DNA from: Paraburkholderia tropica
GTDB taxonomy: Bacteria; Pseudomonadota; Gammaproteobacteria; Burkholderiales; Burkholderiaceae
Assembly (NCBI RefSeq): GCF_914484835.1
Contig: NZ_CAJZAR010000002.1
Span: 62,405-126,404, forward strand
DNA length: 64,000 bases
Direction: 5' to 3'
In this document: in pieces, positions 40,407 to 49,173 of the stretch
Layout of the letters: each line of letters starts with the position of its first letter
Numbering within the stretch: position 1 is the stretch's first letter
The notes under the pieces: generated by a model
What the model was told of the DNA's origin: nothing
Seen by the model: only the letters and a program-made list of their open reading frames with translations
Databases searched by the model: none
Translations under genes and position numbers: made by a program

Positions 40407-40453
40407 GATTCAGTTTCGTGGCGAGCTTCGTCGCGTGCGCGATACGTTGCGCG

Positions 40454-41095
40454 TCACCACGGCGAGCGATACAGCTGCGCGGCGGCCGCGCGTTGCGAGC
40501 CATACGGATTGCCGTAGATCTTGGCGGTCGGCGAGGTGGTGCTTGCGCCCCAGTCGTAGGCCGCCCAGCCGCCGCCTTGCGCGCCCGAGGCGGCGTTGTC
40601 CGGCCTGGCGTGCGTGATGCGGCTGTGCGTGCTGCTGCGGCCCGCGCTGGCGCCGTTCATCGCGCTGGCGCCGCGCGCGCGGCTCGATGCGCCGCTACCT
40701 GTCCCGCGGCCGCCGCCGCCCGATGCGCCAGTGCCCGTCGCATAGAAGTCGGTCGGGCTCACGATGTGCATCCGCGATTCGGTCGTCAAAGCTTTTTCCT
40801 GGCCTTCGGGCGAGGCGCCGTCGCTGCTATAGGCGCCACCGCCGCCATACGGATTGTGTGACGCACCCGGGCTGCCGAGCAGGCGCTGTTCGTCGGCGCG
40901 AGCGCGGCGCGCGGCGGCGGTGAGTGCGCTCTCCCCGCTGGCGGAGCCGCGCTGGCCATTCGCCGACGCCGAGGTGCCCGACGCCGCGTCGCCCTGCGCG
41001 TGCACGATCGACGGCCACGCCGCGAGCGCCGCGCAGAGCGTGACGAGCGCGGCAAGCGGAATCATCGGCGGATACGGACGGCGAGGCGTGATCAT
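40454..41095 (-). CDS. Small secreted Gly/Ser-rich protein of unknown function
   Basis: It has about 213 residues. A Sec signal peptide is clear (basic start, helix IPLAALVTLCAALAAWPSI, cleavage near VHA-QGD). The mature part is Ala/Gly/Ser-rich and disordered-looking with short aromatic patches (NPYGGGGAYSSDG, WAAYDWGAS, GNPYGSQR). No domain is recognised. ATG 41095 has GGGA nine bases upstream; ATG 41104 is an alternative. Its place between wcaI- and wcaF-type genes suggests a periplasmic or extracellular role linked to the polymer; this is inference only. Confidence 0.65.
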   Translation of the reverse strand: MITPRRPYPPMIPLAALVTLCAALAAWPSIVHAQGDAASGTSASANGQRGSASGESALTAAARRARADEQRLLGSPGASHNPYGGGGAYSSDGASPEGQEKALTTESRMHIVSPTDFYATGTGASGGGGRGTGSGASSRARGASAMNGASAGRSSTHSRITHARPDNAASGAQGGGWAAYDWGASTTSPTAKIYGNPYGSQRAAAAQLYRSPW

Positions 41096-41288
41096 GAGCG
41101 TCATTCCCGCGCGCCGCACGGTGCGGCGCCATGCTTGCATGGTGCCCACGCTGCGTCGCGTGGCTGCGCCAAAACCCCGGCCATCTCGGCCACGCGTGCG
41201 AGGCGCGCGGGCCGCCGCCCGATAATGGAGGCGCTTGCCGTCGTGCAATCGAAGCCGCGCCACCCCTACAGCAGCATCACGACCGGCA

Positions 41289-41324
41289 AGATCGACAAGA
41301 TCGACAAGAGCCACAAGATCAACA
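41289..41324 (+). repeat. 9-bp tandem repeat upstream of the WcaF-type gene
   Basis: There are four units of GATCGACAA (third and fourth diverged: GAGCCACAA, GATCAACAA) ending about 39 bp before the ATG at 41363. Confidence 0.55.
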
Positions 41325-41362
41325 AGCGAAGTCGAACCGGCCCCGACGGGCAAGGAGCGCGC

Positions 41363-41998
41363 ATGGCTGAAACGGGCGAAGGATACGCGGCGCACGCCGC
41401 TGGCGCGATGCCGCCGCCGCGTGCGCAGGAAGCCCCCGCCGCGCGCGCGGATCTGCCTGTGATCGATCTGAGCCGCGCGGGCAAGGGCAATTACGTCGCG
41501 CGGCGCGGCAAGCTCGTGCAGGCCGCGTGGTACATCGTCGAGACCTGCGTGCTCGATAACCGCCTGCTGCCGTTCTCGGCGCTGCGCGTGGGGCTGCTGC
41601 GGCTGTTCGGCGCGAAGGTCGGGCACGGCTGCCGCCTCGTGCATCCGATGCGCGTCAAGGCGCCGTGGAATCTCGAACTCGGCGATCACTGCTGGATCGG
41701 CGTCGACGTCTGGCTCTACAACCAGGCGCCCATCCGCATCGGCTCGAACGTCTGTCTTTCGCAGGGCGCGTTTCTGAGCGCGGGCTCGCACGACATGCGC
41801 ACGAACATGGATCTGCGCGTCGCGCCCATCGTGATCGAGGACGGCGTCTGGGTGTCGTCGAAATGCGTGGTGCAGATGGGCGTGACGATCGGGCGCTCTG
41901 CCGTCGTCACGCCGCTCTCGGTCGTGCATCGCTCGCTCGAAGCGGGCGGCGTGTATGGCGGCAATCCGTGCCGGTTCATACGCTGGCGTTTCGAGTGA
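41363..41998 (+). CDS. wcaF: WcaF-type sugar O-acetyltransferase
   Basis: It has 211 residues, a left-handed beta-helix (hexapeptide) acetyltransferase using acetyl-CoA. The helix region is visible from WNLELGDHCWIGVDVWLYN to VVQMGVTIGRSAVVTP; the catalytic His lies in the AGSHDM loop, and the C-terminus is GGNPCRFIRWRF. The ATG at 41363 follows AAGGAGC; a start at 41225 would translate the 9-bp repeat region and is less likely. It probably acetylates a sugar of the repeat unit, as WcaF does in colanic acid. Confidence 0.88.
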   Translation: MAETGEGYAAHAAGAMPPPRAQEAPAARADLPVIDLSRAGKGNYVARRGKLVQAAWYIVETCVLDNRLLPFSALRVGLLRLFGAKVGHGCRLVHPMRVKAPWNLELGDHCWIGVDVWLYNQAPIRIGSNVCLSQGAFLSAGSHDMRTNMDLRVAPIVIEDGVWVSSKCVVQMGVTIGRSAVVTPLSVVHRSLEAGGVYGGNPCRFIRWRFE

Positions 41999-42031
41999 GC
42001 TGCGAATAAGCCGCGAATAAGCCGCGAACAA
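41999..42031 (+). repeat. 11-bp tandem repeat after the WcaF-type gene
   Basis: Three adjacent units of GCYGCGAATAA (third GCCGCGAACAA) begin one base after the stop codon. Confidence 0.6.
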
Positions 42032-42049
42032 GAAAGCGCGCGAACATAA

Positions 42050-42079
42050 AAAACGGGCCCTTGAAACAGGGCCCGTTTT
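42050..42079. terminator. Bidirectional terminator between wcaF and wza
   Basis: A perfect 11-bp stem AAAACGGGCCC / GGGCCCGTTTT with an 8-nt loop, A- and T-runs at the outer ends, lies between convergent genes. Confidence 0.85.
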
Positions 42080-42113
42080 GCGTGAAGCGCGTCACTACGC
42101 GAAGCGTCGTCGA

Positions 42114-43400
42114 TCAATAGCCATACCCCACGGCTCGCCCGGCCGAGGCCGCCTGCGTGCTCGGCAGGATCAGGTTCACCACGCGGCTCCACTTCACGAG
42201 CGACGAGGCGTCGACGAAGATCACATCGCTCGGATTCAGCTCGAACTCGTCGGCGGTGGCCATCGATTCGGGCGACGAGGCGTCCAGGTGATACACGGTG
42301 CGGTGGCCTTCCTTCTGTCCGCGCACGACGTAGACCTGCGAGGCGTCGCCGGAACCCTGGCTGATGCCGCCCGCGTTGCCGAGCGCCTCGTTGAGCGTGA
42401 GGCGGCCGTTGTCGAGCGGAATGCTGCCCGGATGCCCGACTTCGCCCAGCACGTAGACCTTGCTGTCGTTCTCCGAATAGACGCGGATCAGGTCGCCGTT
42501 CTGCAGGATGATGTTGTCGGGATTCACGCCCTTCTTGATCATGTCGGGAATGTTCACGAGCACCGTCTTCTTGCCGCGCGTCACGCTCACGCGCGAACGG
42601 TCGCCCGCCGCCGTGAAGCCGCCCGCGCGGTTGATCGCCTCGGGCAGCGACATCGTCATGTCGTTGAGCACCATCAGGCCCGGCGTGCGCACCTCGCCGT
42701 CCACATAGACGCGGCGGCTGCGATACGCCTCGATGCGCAGCGTCACCTGCGGATTGTGCAGATAGTACGAGAGCTTGCTGGCGACGAGATTGCGCGCGTC
42801 GAGTTCGGTCAGTCCGGCCACGTGGATCGGCCCGACGTACGCGACCTGGATCGTGCCTGACGAATCGACCGTATAGCCCGACACCACCTGGCTCGTGCTC
42901 TGATCCTGCTGGCTGTTGCTGCCGGTCGAGGAGGTCGGCAGATTCATCTCGGGGTGATCCCAGACGACGATGGACAGCACGTCGCCGGGGCCGAGCGTAT
43001 AGGGCTTGGGCGTGCCGAACAGCGACTCGACGTCGTTGGGCACGATAGTCGGTCTCGCGGCGTGTTCCTTCGCGATCAGCGCGGGGTTGATTTCGATGAG
43101 CGCGTTCGGCGGCGGAGCGTCGTTGTTCGTGCCGCCCGAAGCGTGCGCCGCTTCGGTGGCGGCCTTCGCCTGCGTGACGCTCGACGGCGCGGTCATGCCC
43201 GGCGAGAACGCGCAGCCCGCGAGCAGCGAAACGAGCGCGGCCAATGCCGTCGCCGCGCTCAGCGCGCCGCGCCGTTTTGCGCGTCCGTACGGTGCGGATG
43301 CGCCTGCTTGTGTGATCGCCTGTGTGACTGCCTGTTTATCCGCGAGCGCCGCAGCGTCGGCGCCCGTCACGCTCGAACCACCCGATATGCTGTGTGACAT
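42114..43400 (-). CDS. wza: Outer-membrane polysaccharide export lipoprotein, Wza type
   Basis: This OPX-family channel carries polymer across the outer membrane in partnership with the Wzc-type protein. It has 428 residues. A long basic N-terminal region precedes the hydrophobic stretch and lipobox LLAGC (Cys at about 62). The PES domain follows (YTLGPGDVLSIVVWDHPEMN) and then SLBB repeats (RVYVDGEVRTPG, VYVLGEVGHPGSIPL). ATG 43398-43400. It is the last gene of a minus-strand run after the polymerase and a glycosyltransferase. Confidence 0.93.
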   Translation of the reverse strand: MSHSISGGSSVTGADAAALADKQAVTQAITQAGASAPYGRAKRRGALSAATALAALVSLLAGCAFSPGMTAPSSVTQAKAATEAAHASGGTNNDAPPPNALIEINPALIAKEHAARPTIVPNDVESLFGTPKPYTLGPGDVLSIVVWDHPEMNLPTSSTGSNSQQDQSTSQVVSGYTVDSSGTIQVAYVGPIHVAGLTELDARNLVASKLSYYLHNPQVTLRIEAYRSRRVYVDGEVRTPGLMVLNDMTMSLPEAINRAGGFTAAGDRSRVSVTRGKKTVLVNIPDMIKKGVNPDNIILQNGDLIRVYSENDSKVYVLGEVGHPGSIPLDNGRLTLNEALGNAGGISQGSGDASQVYVVRGQKEGHRTVYHLDASSPESMATADEFELNPSDVIFVDASSLVKWSRVVNLILPSTQAASAGRAVGYGY

Positions 43401-43532
43401 AGCCTTGTCCCCTCAGTTCAGGAATCGCTTACCCCCGGCCGGCGCGCGCATCGCGATCTCGCGCGGCGCCGTTCCGTCGCGACGCGGCCTGACTGCACCG
43501 TGTCCGATTTTCAATCGTTATCCTTATGACAT

Positions 43533-44771
43533 TCAGTTGCGCAGCGTCACGGTCGCTTCCGGCTGATCGGCGGTATCGACATGCAGCGCGCGCTGCGTGC
43601 GGGCCCGCGCGGCGGCGTGCGACGGATGCTCGTGCAGCAGCGCGAGCAGCGAGCGCACCATGCCGCCCATCGCGAAGCGCGCGTCGAAGGTGCGTTTCGC
43701 CTGCGCGCGCATCATGCCGCGCTGTGCGTCGTCGAGTCCGCGCCACGCCGAGAGCAGCCCTTGCGTGCCCGCGACCGTGTCGGGCGCGACGAAGCCCGCG
43801 CCGTCCGATTCGATTTCGCGCCACACGTTGACCTTGTCCGAGACCAGCACAGGCAGGCCGCACGCCAGCGCCTCGGCCACCGACACGCCGAAATTCTCCT
43901 GATGCGAAGGCAGCACGAACACGTCGCTCGCATGGAACGCGCCCCACTTGAGATTGCCTTGCAGCATGCCGGGCCAGCTGATGCGATGCGCGATGCCGTG
44001 CGACTGCGCGATCGCCTGCAAGGCGGGCTGCCAGTCGTTCTTGTCGGGGCCGGCCATCAGCAGATGGGCGTCGGGCGTCGCGCGCGCATGCTCGGCGAAC
44101 GCGTGCACGAGCAGGTCGCAACCCTTCTTCGGATGCAGGCGGCCGAGAAACAGCACGATGCGCTTGTTGCGCAGATGCGGCGACGCCTGCAAAAACTCCT
44201 CGCGCAGCGTGTTCGCGTCGAGCGTGGGCGGATTGGTGCCGAACGGCACGACGCGTTCGTTGGCGCGATAGAGCCAGAACGATTCGCGCGCGAGCAGGCG
44301 TTCCTCCTCGGTCGTGAAGATCACGGCGGCGGCGTCGCGCAGCACGCGGTATTCGGCCCACGGCCAGTACGCCCACTTCTTCAGATGCTTGAGCGGATAG
44401 GTGAGGCGGAACCACGGATCGAGCATGCCGTGCGCGTAGACGTAGTAGGGCAGGCGCGTCGAGCGCAGCGCGCGCCACGCGCCGTAGCCGTGGTATTGCC
44501 AGAGGCCGTGGACGATGGCCGCGTCGAAGCGCGTGGCGTTCGCGCGCAGCCACTGCGCGTAGGCGGGGCAATAGCCGTAATGACCGCGCGCGGGACCGAG
44601 CGCGTGCAGCGGGAGCGGAAAATCGCGCACATAGGGCGCGTCGATCGGATCGAGCGAGACGACTTCGATGCGATGGCCGAGCGCCGCCATCGCAAGACCG
44701 CTTTGACGCACGCCTTCGATGGGACCGCCCGAACGCGGATCGACGGTGGACACGAGATGCAGGATTTTCAT
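43533..44771 (-). CDS. Glycosyltransferase family 4 protein
   Basis: It has 412 residues, a GT-B retaining glycosyltransferase. The N-terminal acceptor domain starts MKILHLVSTVDPRSGGPIEGV. The C-terminal donor domain contains LFLGRLHPKKGCDLL and the E-X7-E motif in HQENFGVSVAEALACGLPVLVS. The start overlaps the polymerase stop by 4 bp (ATGA), so translation is coupled. The sugar and linkage cannot be read from sequence. Confidence 0.9.
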   Translation of the reverse strand: MKILHLVSTVDPRSGGPIEGVRQSGLAMAALGHRIEVVSLDPIDAPYVRDFPLPLHALGPARGHYGYCPAYAQWLRANATRFDAAIVHGLWQYHGYGAWRALRSTRLPYYVYAHGMLDPWFRLTYPLKHLKKWAYWPWAEYRVLRDAAAVIFTTEEERLLARESFWLYRANERVVPFGTNPPTLDANTLREEFLQASPHLRNKRIVLFLGRLHPKKGCDLLVHAFAEHARATPDAHLLMAGPDKNDWQPALQAIAQSHGIAHRISWPGMLQGNLKWGAFHASDVFVLPSHQENFGVSVAEALACGLPVLVSDKVNVWREIESDGAGFVAPDTVAGTQGLLSAWRGLDDAQRGMMRAQAKRTFDARFAMGGMVRSLLALLHEHPSHAAARARTQRALHVDTADQPEATVTLRN

Positions 44772-46189
44772 CGGGGCTCCGGGGTCGCGTAGGGAGAGAG
44801 CGGCGCCGGCGCGGGCGCCGGAGGTCGGAAGGCGGGCTCGGCGCGTTCGCGCCGGCGCGGGCGTTGCTGCGGATGCGCGTACGGATCGCCATGGGAGCGG
44901 CGGCGCAGTATGTCGATGCGGTAATGAAGCTGCGAATACAGCGCGACCACGAGGCCGAGCGCGATGCCGTAGACGAGCCCGGAGAAACGCGGCCCGAGCG
45001 GATTGCCGCCGATCGACGCGCCCGGCAGCGCGGCCAGCACGAGGATCGCCATGCTGAACGGCATCAGCAGCGGCTCGCGTGGCGCGAGGCGGTGCCAGCG
45101 CCGGAACGCGACGCCGCCCGCCACGAGCGCGACCAGCACCGCGATCGGCATGCAGGCGCCGAACACGATGCCTTCGGCGTAGAGCTGATAGACCCAGAAG
45201 TTGTGGCCCGCGACCCAGTCGCTGGTGTCGAAATAGTCGGACTTGCTGAAGGTCTCGCGCACGTAGGGGAAGTAGATCGGCGAATAGCGGTAGACGTGGC
45301 CGTAGCCCTTGCCGAACAGCAGCGTTTCCGCCGACGCCGTCACCTGATCGTATTGATCGCGGATTTCGGCGATGCGCGTGATGGTGGTCGGATCGCGGTC
45401 GGAGTCGGAATTCTGCGCGGCGTTAATGCGCTGCGACCAGTGATTCGTGATCGACGGAAAGAGCCACGCGGTGCCTGCCGCGAGCGCCACGACGCAGAGC
45501 AGCGCTGCGAGCGTGCGCACGGCCGATTTGATCAGATGGCTGATCGACGGCGCGGCGAGCCACGCGGCGAAGATGGTGAGCATCACGGTCGCGACCAGCA
45601 GGCTGCGCGTGACGCTCAGCAGCTCGACCACGAGCGTGGCGAGGAACACCAGCACCATCCACACCGAAAAGCGCCGCGCGACGATGAACTGATGCAGCAG
45701 CATCGCCTGCAGGCCGAGCATGGTCGGCGAGACGATGCGAAAGCGGATATCGGACAGCGGCCCGCCCACGGCGAACATGCCGAACAGGAACGTGAAGATC
45801 AGGCCGAGCACGTTCGCGTAGTAGAGCGCGTTCTGCATCTGCGCGAGGCGCACCGGATGCCACGGCCGGCACATCGCGAAGTAGCCGAGCGCGAACAGCA
45901 GAAACGGCAGGATCACACGCAGATAGTTGCCGATCGGATTGTGCTGAAGCAGTTGCGCGACGAGGCTGCCGCCGAGACTCAGCGCGAGCATGATCGTCAC
46001 GAATGAACGCAGCCGGGACTCGCGCGTGAAGCGCGGGCCGATCATCATGAGGATGGCCGCGCCGGCCAGCGCCGGAAACACGACCAGCCATTGCGCGCCA
46101 TGGCCGAACTGCGAATCGGGCGCCTTGTAGTCGAATGCGAGCGGCACGAAGCACAGCCAGATCCAGAGGACCGCATGTTTGTTTCGCAT
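44768..46189 (-). CDS. Wzy-type polysaccharide polymerase (O-antigen ligase-like)
   Basis: It has 473 residues with about ten or more hydrophobic helices and one long periplasmic loop (about residues 230-310, with the segment FGKGYGHVYRYSPIYFPY). This topology fits Wzy polymerases/O-antigen ligases; sequence alone cannot separate them, and no other polymerase candidate exists in the locus. ATG 46189 follows GGGAGGAA, an excellent ribosome site. The C-terminal cytoplasmic tail is Pro/Arg-rich. It overlaps the next glycosyltransferase gene by 4 bp. Confidence 0.82.
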   Translation of the reverse strand: MRNKHAVLWIWLCFVPLAFDYKAPDSQFGHGAQWLVVFPALAGAAILMMIGPRFTRESRLRSFVTIMLALSLGGSLVAQLLQHNPIGNYLRVILPFLLFALGYFAMCRPWHPVRLAQMQNALYYANVLGLIFTFLFGMFAVGGPLSDIRFRIVSPTMLGLQAMLLHQFIVARRFSVWMVLVFLATLVVELLSVTRSLLVATVMLTIFAAWLAAPSISHLIKSAVRTLAALLCVVALAAGTAWLFPSITNHWSQRINAAQNSDSDRDPTTITRIAEIRDQYDQVTASAETLLFGKGYGHVYRYSPIYFPYVRETFSKSDYFDTSDWVAGHNFWVYQLYAEGIVFGACMPIAVLVALVAGGVAFRRWHRLAPREPLLMPFSMAILVLAALPGASIGGNPLGPRFSGLVYGIALGLVVALYSQLHYRIDILRRRSHGDPYAHPQQRPRRRERAEPAFRPPAPAPAPLSPYATPEPR

Positions 46190-46602
46190 CGGCGTTCCTC
46201 CCGCAGCGGTGCGTGGTTGCGCATACGGCCAGCGCCGCATGCGGAGTTTCGCCCCAATATAAAACGCCGCGAACGCGTTGCCATGCCGCTGGCGCGAAGG
46301 GACAGAATTGTGGCGGGCCGAAAAAAATGATCGATCGGGCGTGATGGGGTCTGTCCGAGAATGCCGGGAAGTTGGCGCACGCCGACAGGCGCGCTTGCGC
46401 AAGATGGGGGCGACCAGGTCGGTCCGACGGGGGCGCGGACGCGGATCGAAGTCACTGCTGAAGTTACTGCTGACGTCACTTCGGAAGTCACGCCTGAAGC
46501 CCCTTCGGAAACCGTATCGGAAGCAGCAACGCCAGCCACACCGGAAGCCACATCGGAACGCGGATCGGCTCGCCAGCCGGACCGCCATTGCGAGGAGCCG
46601 AC
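46190..46602. other. Divergent intergenic region, polymerase / acyltransferase
   Basis: It holds promoters for both directions. A sigma-54-like element on the minus strand (TGGCA at 46283-46279, GC at 46270-46269, exact 10-bp spacing between GG and GC) lies 80 bp before the polymerase ATG. The half nearer the acyltransferase holds the 12-bp repeat array and an 81-codon frame that overlaps the acyltransferase start. Confidence 0.45.
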
Positions 46603-46606
46603 ATGA
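46361..46606 (+). CDS. Possible 81-residue repeat protein coupled to the acyltransferase
   Basis: The open frame from ATG 46361 ends in TGA at 46604-46606, overlapping the acyltransferase ATG as ATGA, the usual form of translational coupling. Residues about 28-67 are degenerate E-V-T-X repeats encoded by a 12-bp array. There is only a weak ribosome site and codon usage is unlike neighbouring genes. It may be non-coding. Confidence 0.25.
   Translation: MPGSWRTPTGALAQDGGDQVGPTGARTRIEVTAEVTADVTSEVTPEAPSETVSEAATPATPEATSERGSARQPDRHCEEPT
46453..46565 (+). repeat. Degenerate 12-bp tandem repeat array
   Basis: About nine units of the form GAAGTCACTKCN run without gaps (early units GAAGTCACTGCT, GAAGTTACTGCT, GACGTCACTTCG), more diverged toward the right end. 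The array ends about 40 bp before the acyltransferase start. Confidence 0.7.
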
Positions 46607-47808
46607 ACCTGTTGCGCGGCGCGCCGCCCGCGGTGCGCGGACGATCGATCGAGCTCGACTTCGTGCGCGGCATCGCGATCCTCGCGGTGATGGGCTTTCA
46701 TTTCCACACGGTGCACACCGGTCACGCGTGGGTCGACTTCATCGAATATCCGCTCAAGAGCTTCGGCCACGAGGGCGTCAATCTGTTCTTCACGCTCTCG
46801 GGTTTTCTGGTCGGCGGCCTGCTGCTGCGCCAGTACGCGCAGAACGGCCGCATCGCCGCGCGCCGTTTCATCGTGCGGCGGATCTTCAAGATCTGGCCCG
46901 CGTATTACGTGCTGATCCTCTTTCACGTGCTGGCCGGACGGCATCCGCGCGACACCTTCCTGTGGCAGAACCTCACGCATCTGCAGAACTATTTCGGCAC
47001 CTCGATTGCGCAGACGTGGAGCCTCGCCGTCGAGGAGCATTTCTATCTGTTCCTGCCCGCGCTGCTGATCGTGCTCGCGCATTTCCGGCTGCGCGCCAAT
47101 GCGCTGATCGGCGTGATGGCCGTGCTTTGCACGCTCGTGCTCGGCGCGCGCAGCATCGCCGTGGCGAGCGGCAATCTCGACGCCGCGTTCAACTACACGC
47201 AGTACCGCATCGACAGCCTGCTGTTCGGCGTGATGCTCGCGACCGTCTACTGGATGAAGCCCGAAGTCTGGCGCGGGCTCGCCGCGCGCAAGGGCTGGCT
47301 CGTGGGCGTGGTGGTGCTGCTGGTCGCGTGGCTCACGCTGGCGACGCGCCATGTCGCGCTCGACGAGAGCATCGGCTTCACGCTTCAGGCCGCCGGTTTC
47401 TGCGCGCTGATCGTGCTCGTGCTCGAACATTCGGGCGGGCTGCGCGCGTCGTGGCTGTATCGCGCGATTGCGTGGCTCGGCGTGTATTCGTATGGGATCT
47501 ATCTCTGGCATTCGCTCGCGCTCGCGCCCGGCGATTTTCTGATCCGCAAGCTCGACGCGCTGCACGTGCCCGCGCTGGCCGCGTGGCCGGTCGTGCTCGG
47601 CGCGCAGTTCTTCGTCGCGATCGTGCTCGGCTATGTGACCACGCGCGCGATCGAGTTTCCGTTCCTGCGTCTGCGCGATGCGGTGTTTCCCGACCGCCGT
47701 CCGGCCCGCGCGAGCGCGGCCTCGGCGCCGACCTCACCGGCGCCTGTCACGGCGACGCCCGCGGCAGGCGCAAGCGACGTCGATGGCAAGGTGGGCGGCG
47801 TGGCGTGA
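46603..47808 (+). CDS. Acyltransferase family 3 (OafA/ExoZ-like) membrane protein
   Basis: It has 401 residues with about ten membrane helices. The family start RSIELDFVRGIAILAVMGFHFH with conserved Arg and His, FFTLSGFLVGG and SLAVEEHFYLFLP are present. It transfers an acyl group, probably acetyl or succinyl, to an exported sugar. The ATG at 46603 follows GAGGAG. A short Ala/Pro-rich tail ends the protein. The gene stands alone on the plus strand, facing a glycosyltransferase. Confidence 0.92.
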   Translation: MNLLRGAPPAVRGRSIELDFVRGIAILAVMGFHFHTVHTGHAWVDFIEYPLKSFGHEGVNLFFTLSGFLVGGLLLRQYAQNGRIAARRFIVRRIFKIWPAYYVLILFHVLAGRHPRDTFLWQNLTHLQNYFGTSIAQTWSLAVEEHFYLFLPALLIVLAHFRLRANALIGVMAVLCTLVLGARSIAVASGNLDAAFNYTQYRIDSLLFGVMLATVYWMKPEVWRGLAARKGWLVGVVVLLVAWLTLATRHVALDESIGFTLQAAGFCALIVLVLEHSGGLRASWLYRAIAWLGVYSYGIYLWHSLALAPGDFLIRKLDALHVPALAAWPVVLGAQFFVAIVLGYVTTRAIEFPFLRLRDAVFPDRRPARASAASAPTSPAPVTATPAAGASDVDGKVGGVA

Positions 47809-47832
47809 GGTGGCCCGCGCTCACCATCACGC

Positions 47833-49173
47833 TCAAACCATCGCGTTCTGCAAGGTCTGCTTGAACTGATCGAGCGTGTTGCGCGCGAGCAGATGCGCGT
47901 CGGCGCGCGCGATGCCCGCGCCGGGCGCGCGCTCGCGCCAGCTTTGCGCGAGCGTGCCGATCGCGCGCGCGATGGTGGCGGGTTCGAGATCGTCGAGCAG
48001 CGGACCGAGCGCGCCGTCGCGGCAGAACCAGCCGATCAGGCCGTCGGCGCTCGCGAGCACCGGCTTGCCGAAGCGGTACGCCTGCACCAGCACGCCGCTC
48101 ATGCCGTAATGCCTGCGGTAGCCGAGCCACACGGCGTCGCAGGCCGAGAACAGATCGCGCTCCATCTCGTCGGGCACGAAGCGGTCGAGGATCACCGGCG
48201 CGGGCATCAGCTGCGGCGCGTGCGCGTTGATGAACGCGCGCGTTTCCTCGTCCTGCTGGCCCGCGATCACGAGGCAGGGCGCGCCGTGCATCTGCGCCAG
48301 CGCCTCCATCAATTCGCGGATGCCCTTGCGCTCGCCGATCGCGCCGTAGACGAGCAGATAGCGCGTCTGCGCATTGAGCCCGAGACGCGCGCGCGCGATC
48401 TGCGGATCGACGGCGTCGATCTCGGGAAACGGGTCGGCGACGTAGGCGAGGCGCGTCGAGCCCGCCACCGATGAGACAGACGAGGCCGACGTGGCCGACC
48501 GCGTGCGCGCGAACCACTCCGGCAGCGTCGGATCGATGGTGAGCAGCGTGCGCAGGCCGCGCGCGCGCACGCCGCGCCGGAACAGCATCGACTTCACGAG
48601 ATCGACGAACGGACGGCGCGGCGTGCGCAGCCCCGCCTGCGCGTGATGGAAGGTCATGCCCATCACGATGGCGATCCACGGCGTCTCGCCGAACGGCGTG
48701 TCGAGGGCCGCGAGCGTGTAGAAGAAGTAATCGGCGTAGGGCACGACCACGAGGCGCACGCGCGTCGAGCGGCTGATCTCGGCGAGCGCGCGTGAATAGA
48801 AGTCGCGAAAGCGCATGTAGACGCTGCACGCGTATGGCAGGCCGCGCGGCACCGTGTGCAGGTCGAGCAGCATGACGCGCCGATCGGGGCGCGCCTCGCG
48901 CTCGATGCGCTGCACGAGCGGATGTTCGGCGTAGGCGGTATCCGTGACGACGAGACAGCGGTGGCCGGCTTCCACGCACGCCTGCGAGACCCATTCGACG
49001 TAGCGCCAGCGATGCCCCGTGAAGTTGGGCTCGATGATCGCGATCCATGCGTCGTCGGCCGCCGCGCCGTCGCTGGCGGAGCCGGTGGCTGTGCCGGGCC
49101 CGACGGCGTCGTTTCCGTCGGCGGCATCGTCGGCGTCGTCACGGCGGTATCTGGCGATCGACACGGTATCCAT
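47833..49173 (-). CDS. Glycosyltransferase (GT-B fold)
   Basis: It has 446 residues. An acidic N-terminal extension of about 40 residues is followed by the core from AWIAIIEPNFTGHRWRYVEW. The C-terminal donor half has YLLVYGAIGERKGIRELMEA and LGYRRHYGMSGVLVQAYRFGKPVLAS, like GT4 enzymes, though the E-X7-E is degenerate. The start at 49173 was chosen because longer in-frame extension is antisense to the flippase. It is convergent with the acyltransferase (24 bp apart) and divergent from the flippase. Confidence 0.82.
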   Translation of the reverse strand: MDTVSIARYRRDDADDAADGNDAVGPGTATGSASDGAAADDAWIAIIEPNFTGHRWRYVEWVSQACVEAGHRCLVVTDTAYAEHPLVQRIEREARPDRRVMLLDLHTVPRGLPYACSVYMRFRDFYSRALAEISRSTRVRLVVVPYADYFFYTLAALDTPFGETPWIAIVMGMTFHHAQAGLRTPRRPFVDLVKSMLFRRGVRARGLRTLLTIDPTLPEWFARTRSATSASSVSSVAGSTRLAYVADPFPEIDAVDPQIARARLGLNAQTRYLLVYGAIGERKGIRELMEALAQMHGAPCLVIAGQQDEETRAFINAHAPQLMPAPVILDRFVPDEMERDLFSACDAVWLGYRRHYGMSGVLVQAYRFGKPVLASADGLIGWFCRDGALGPLLDDLEPATIARAIGTLAQSWRERAPGAGIARADAHLLARNTLDQFKQTLQNAMV

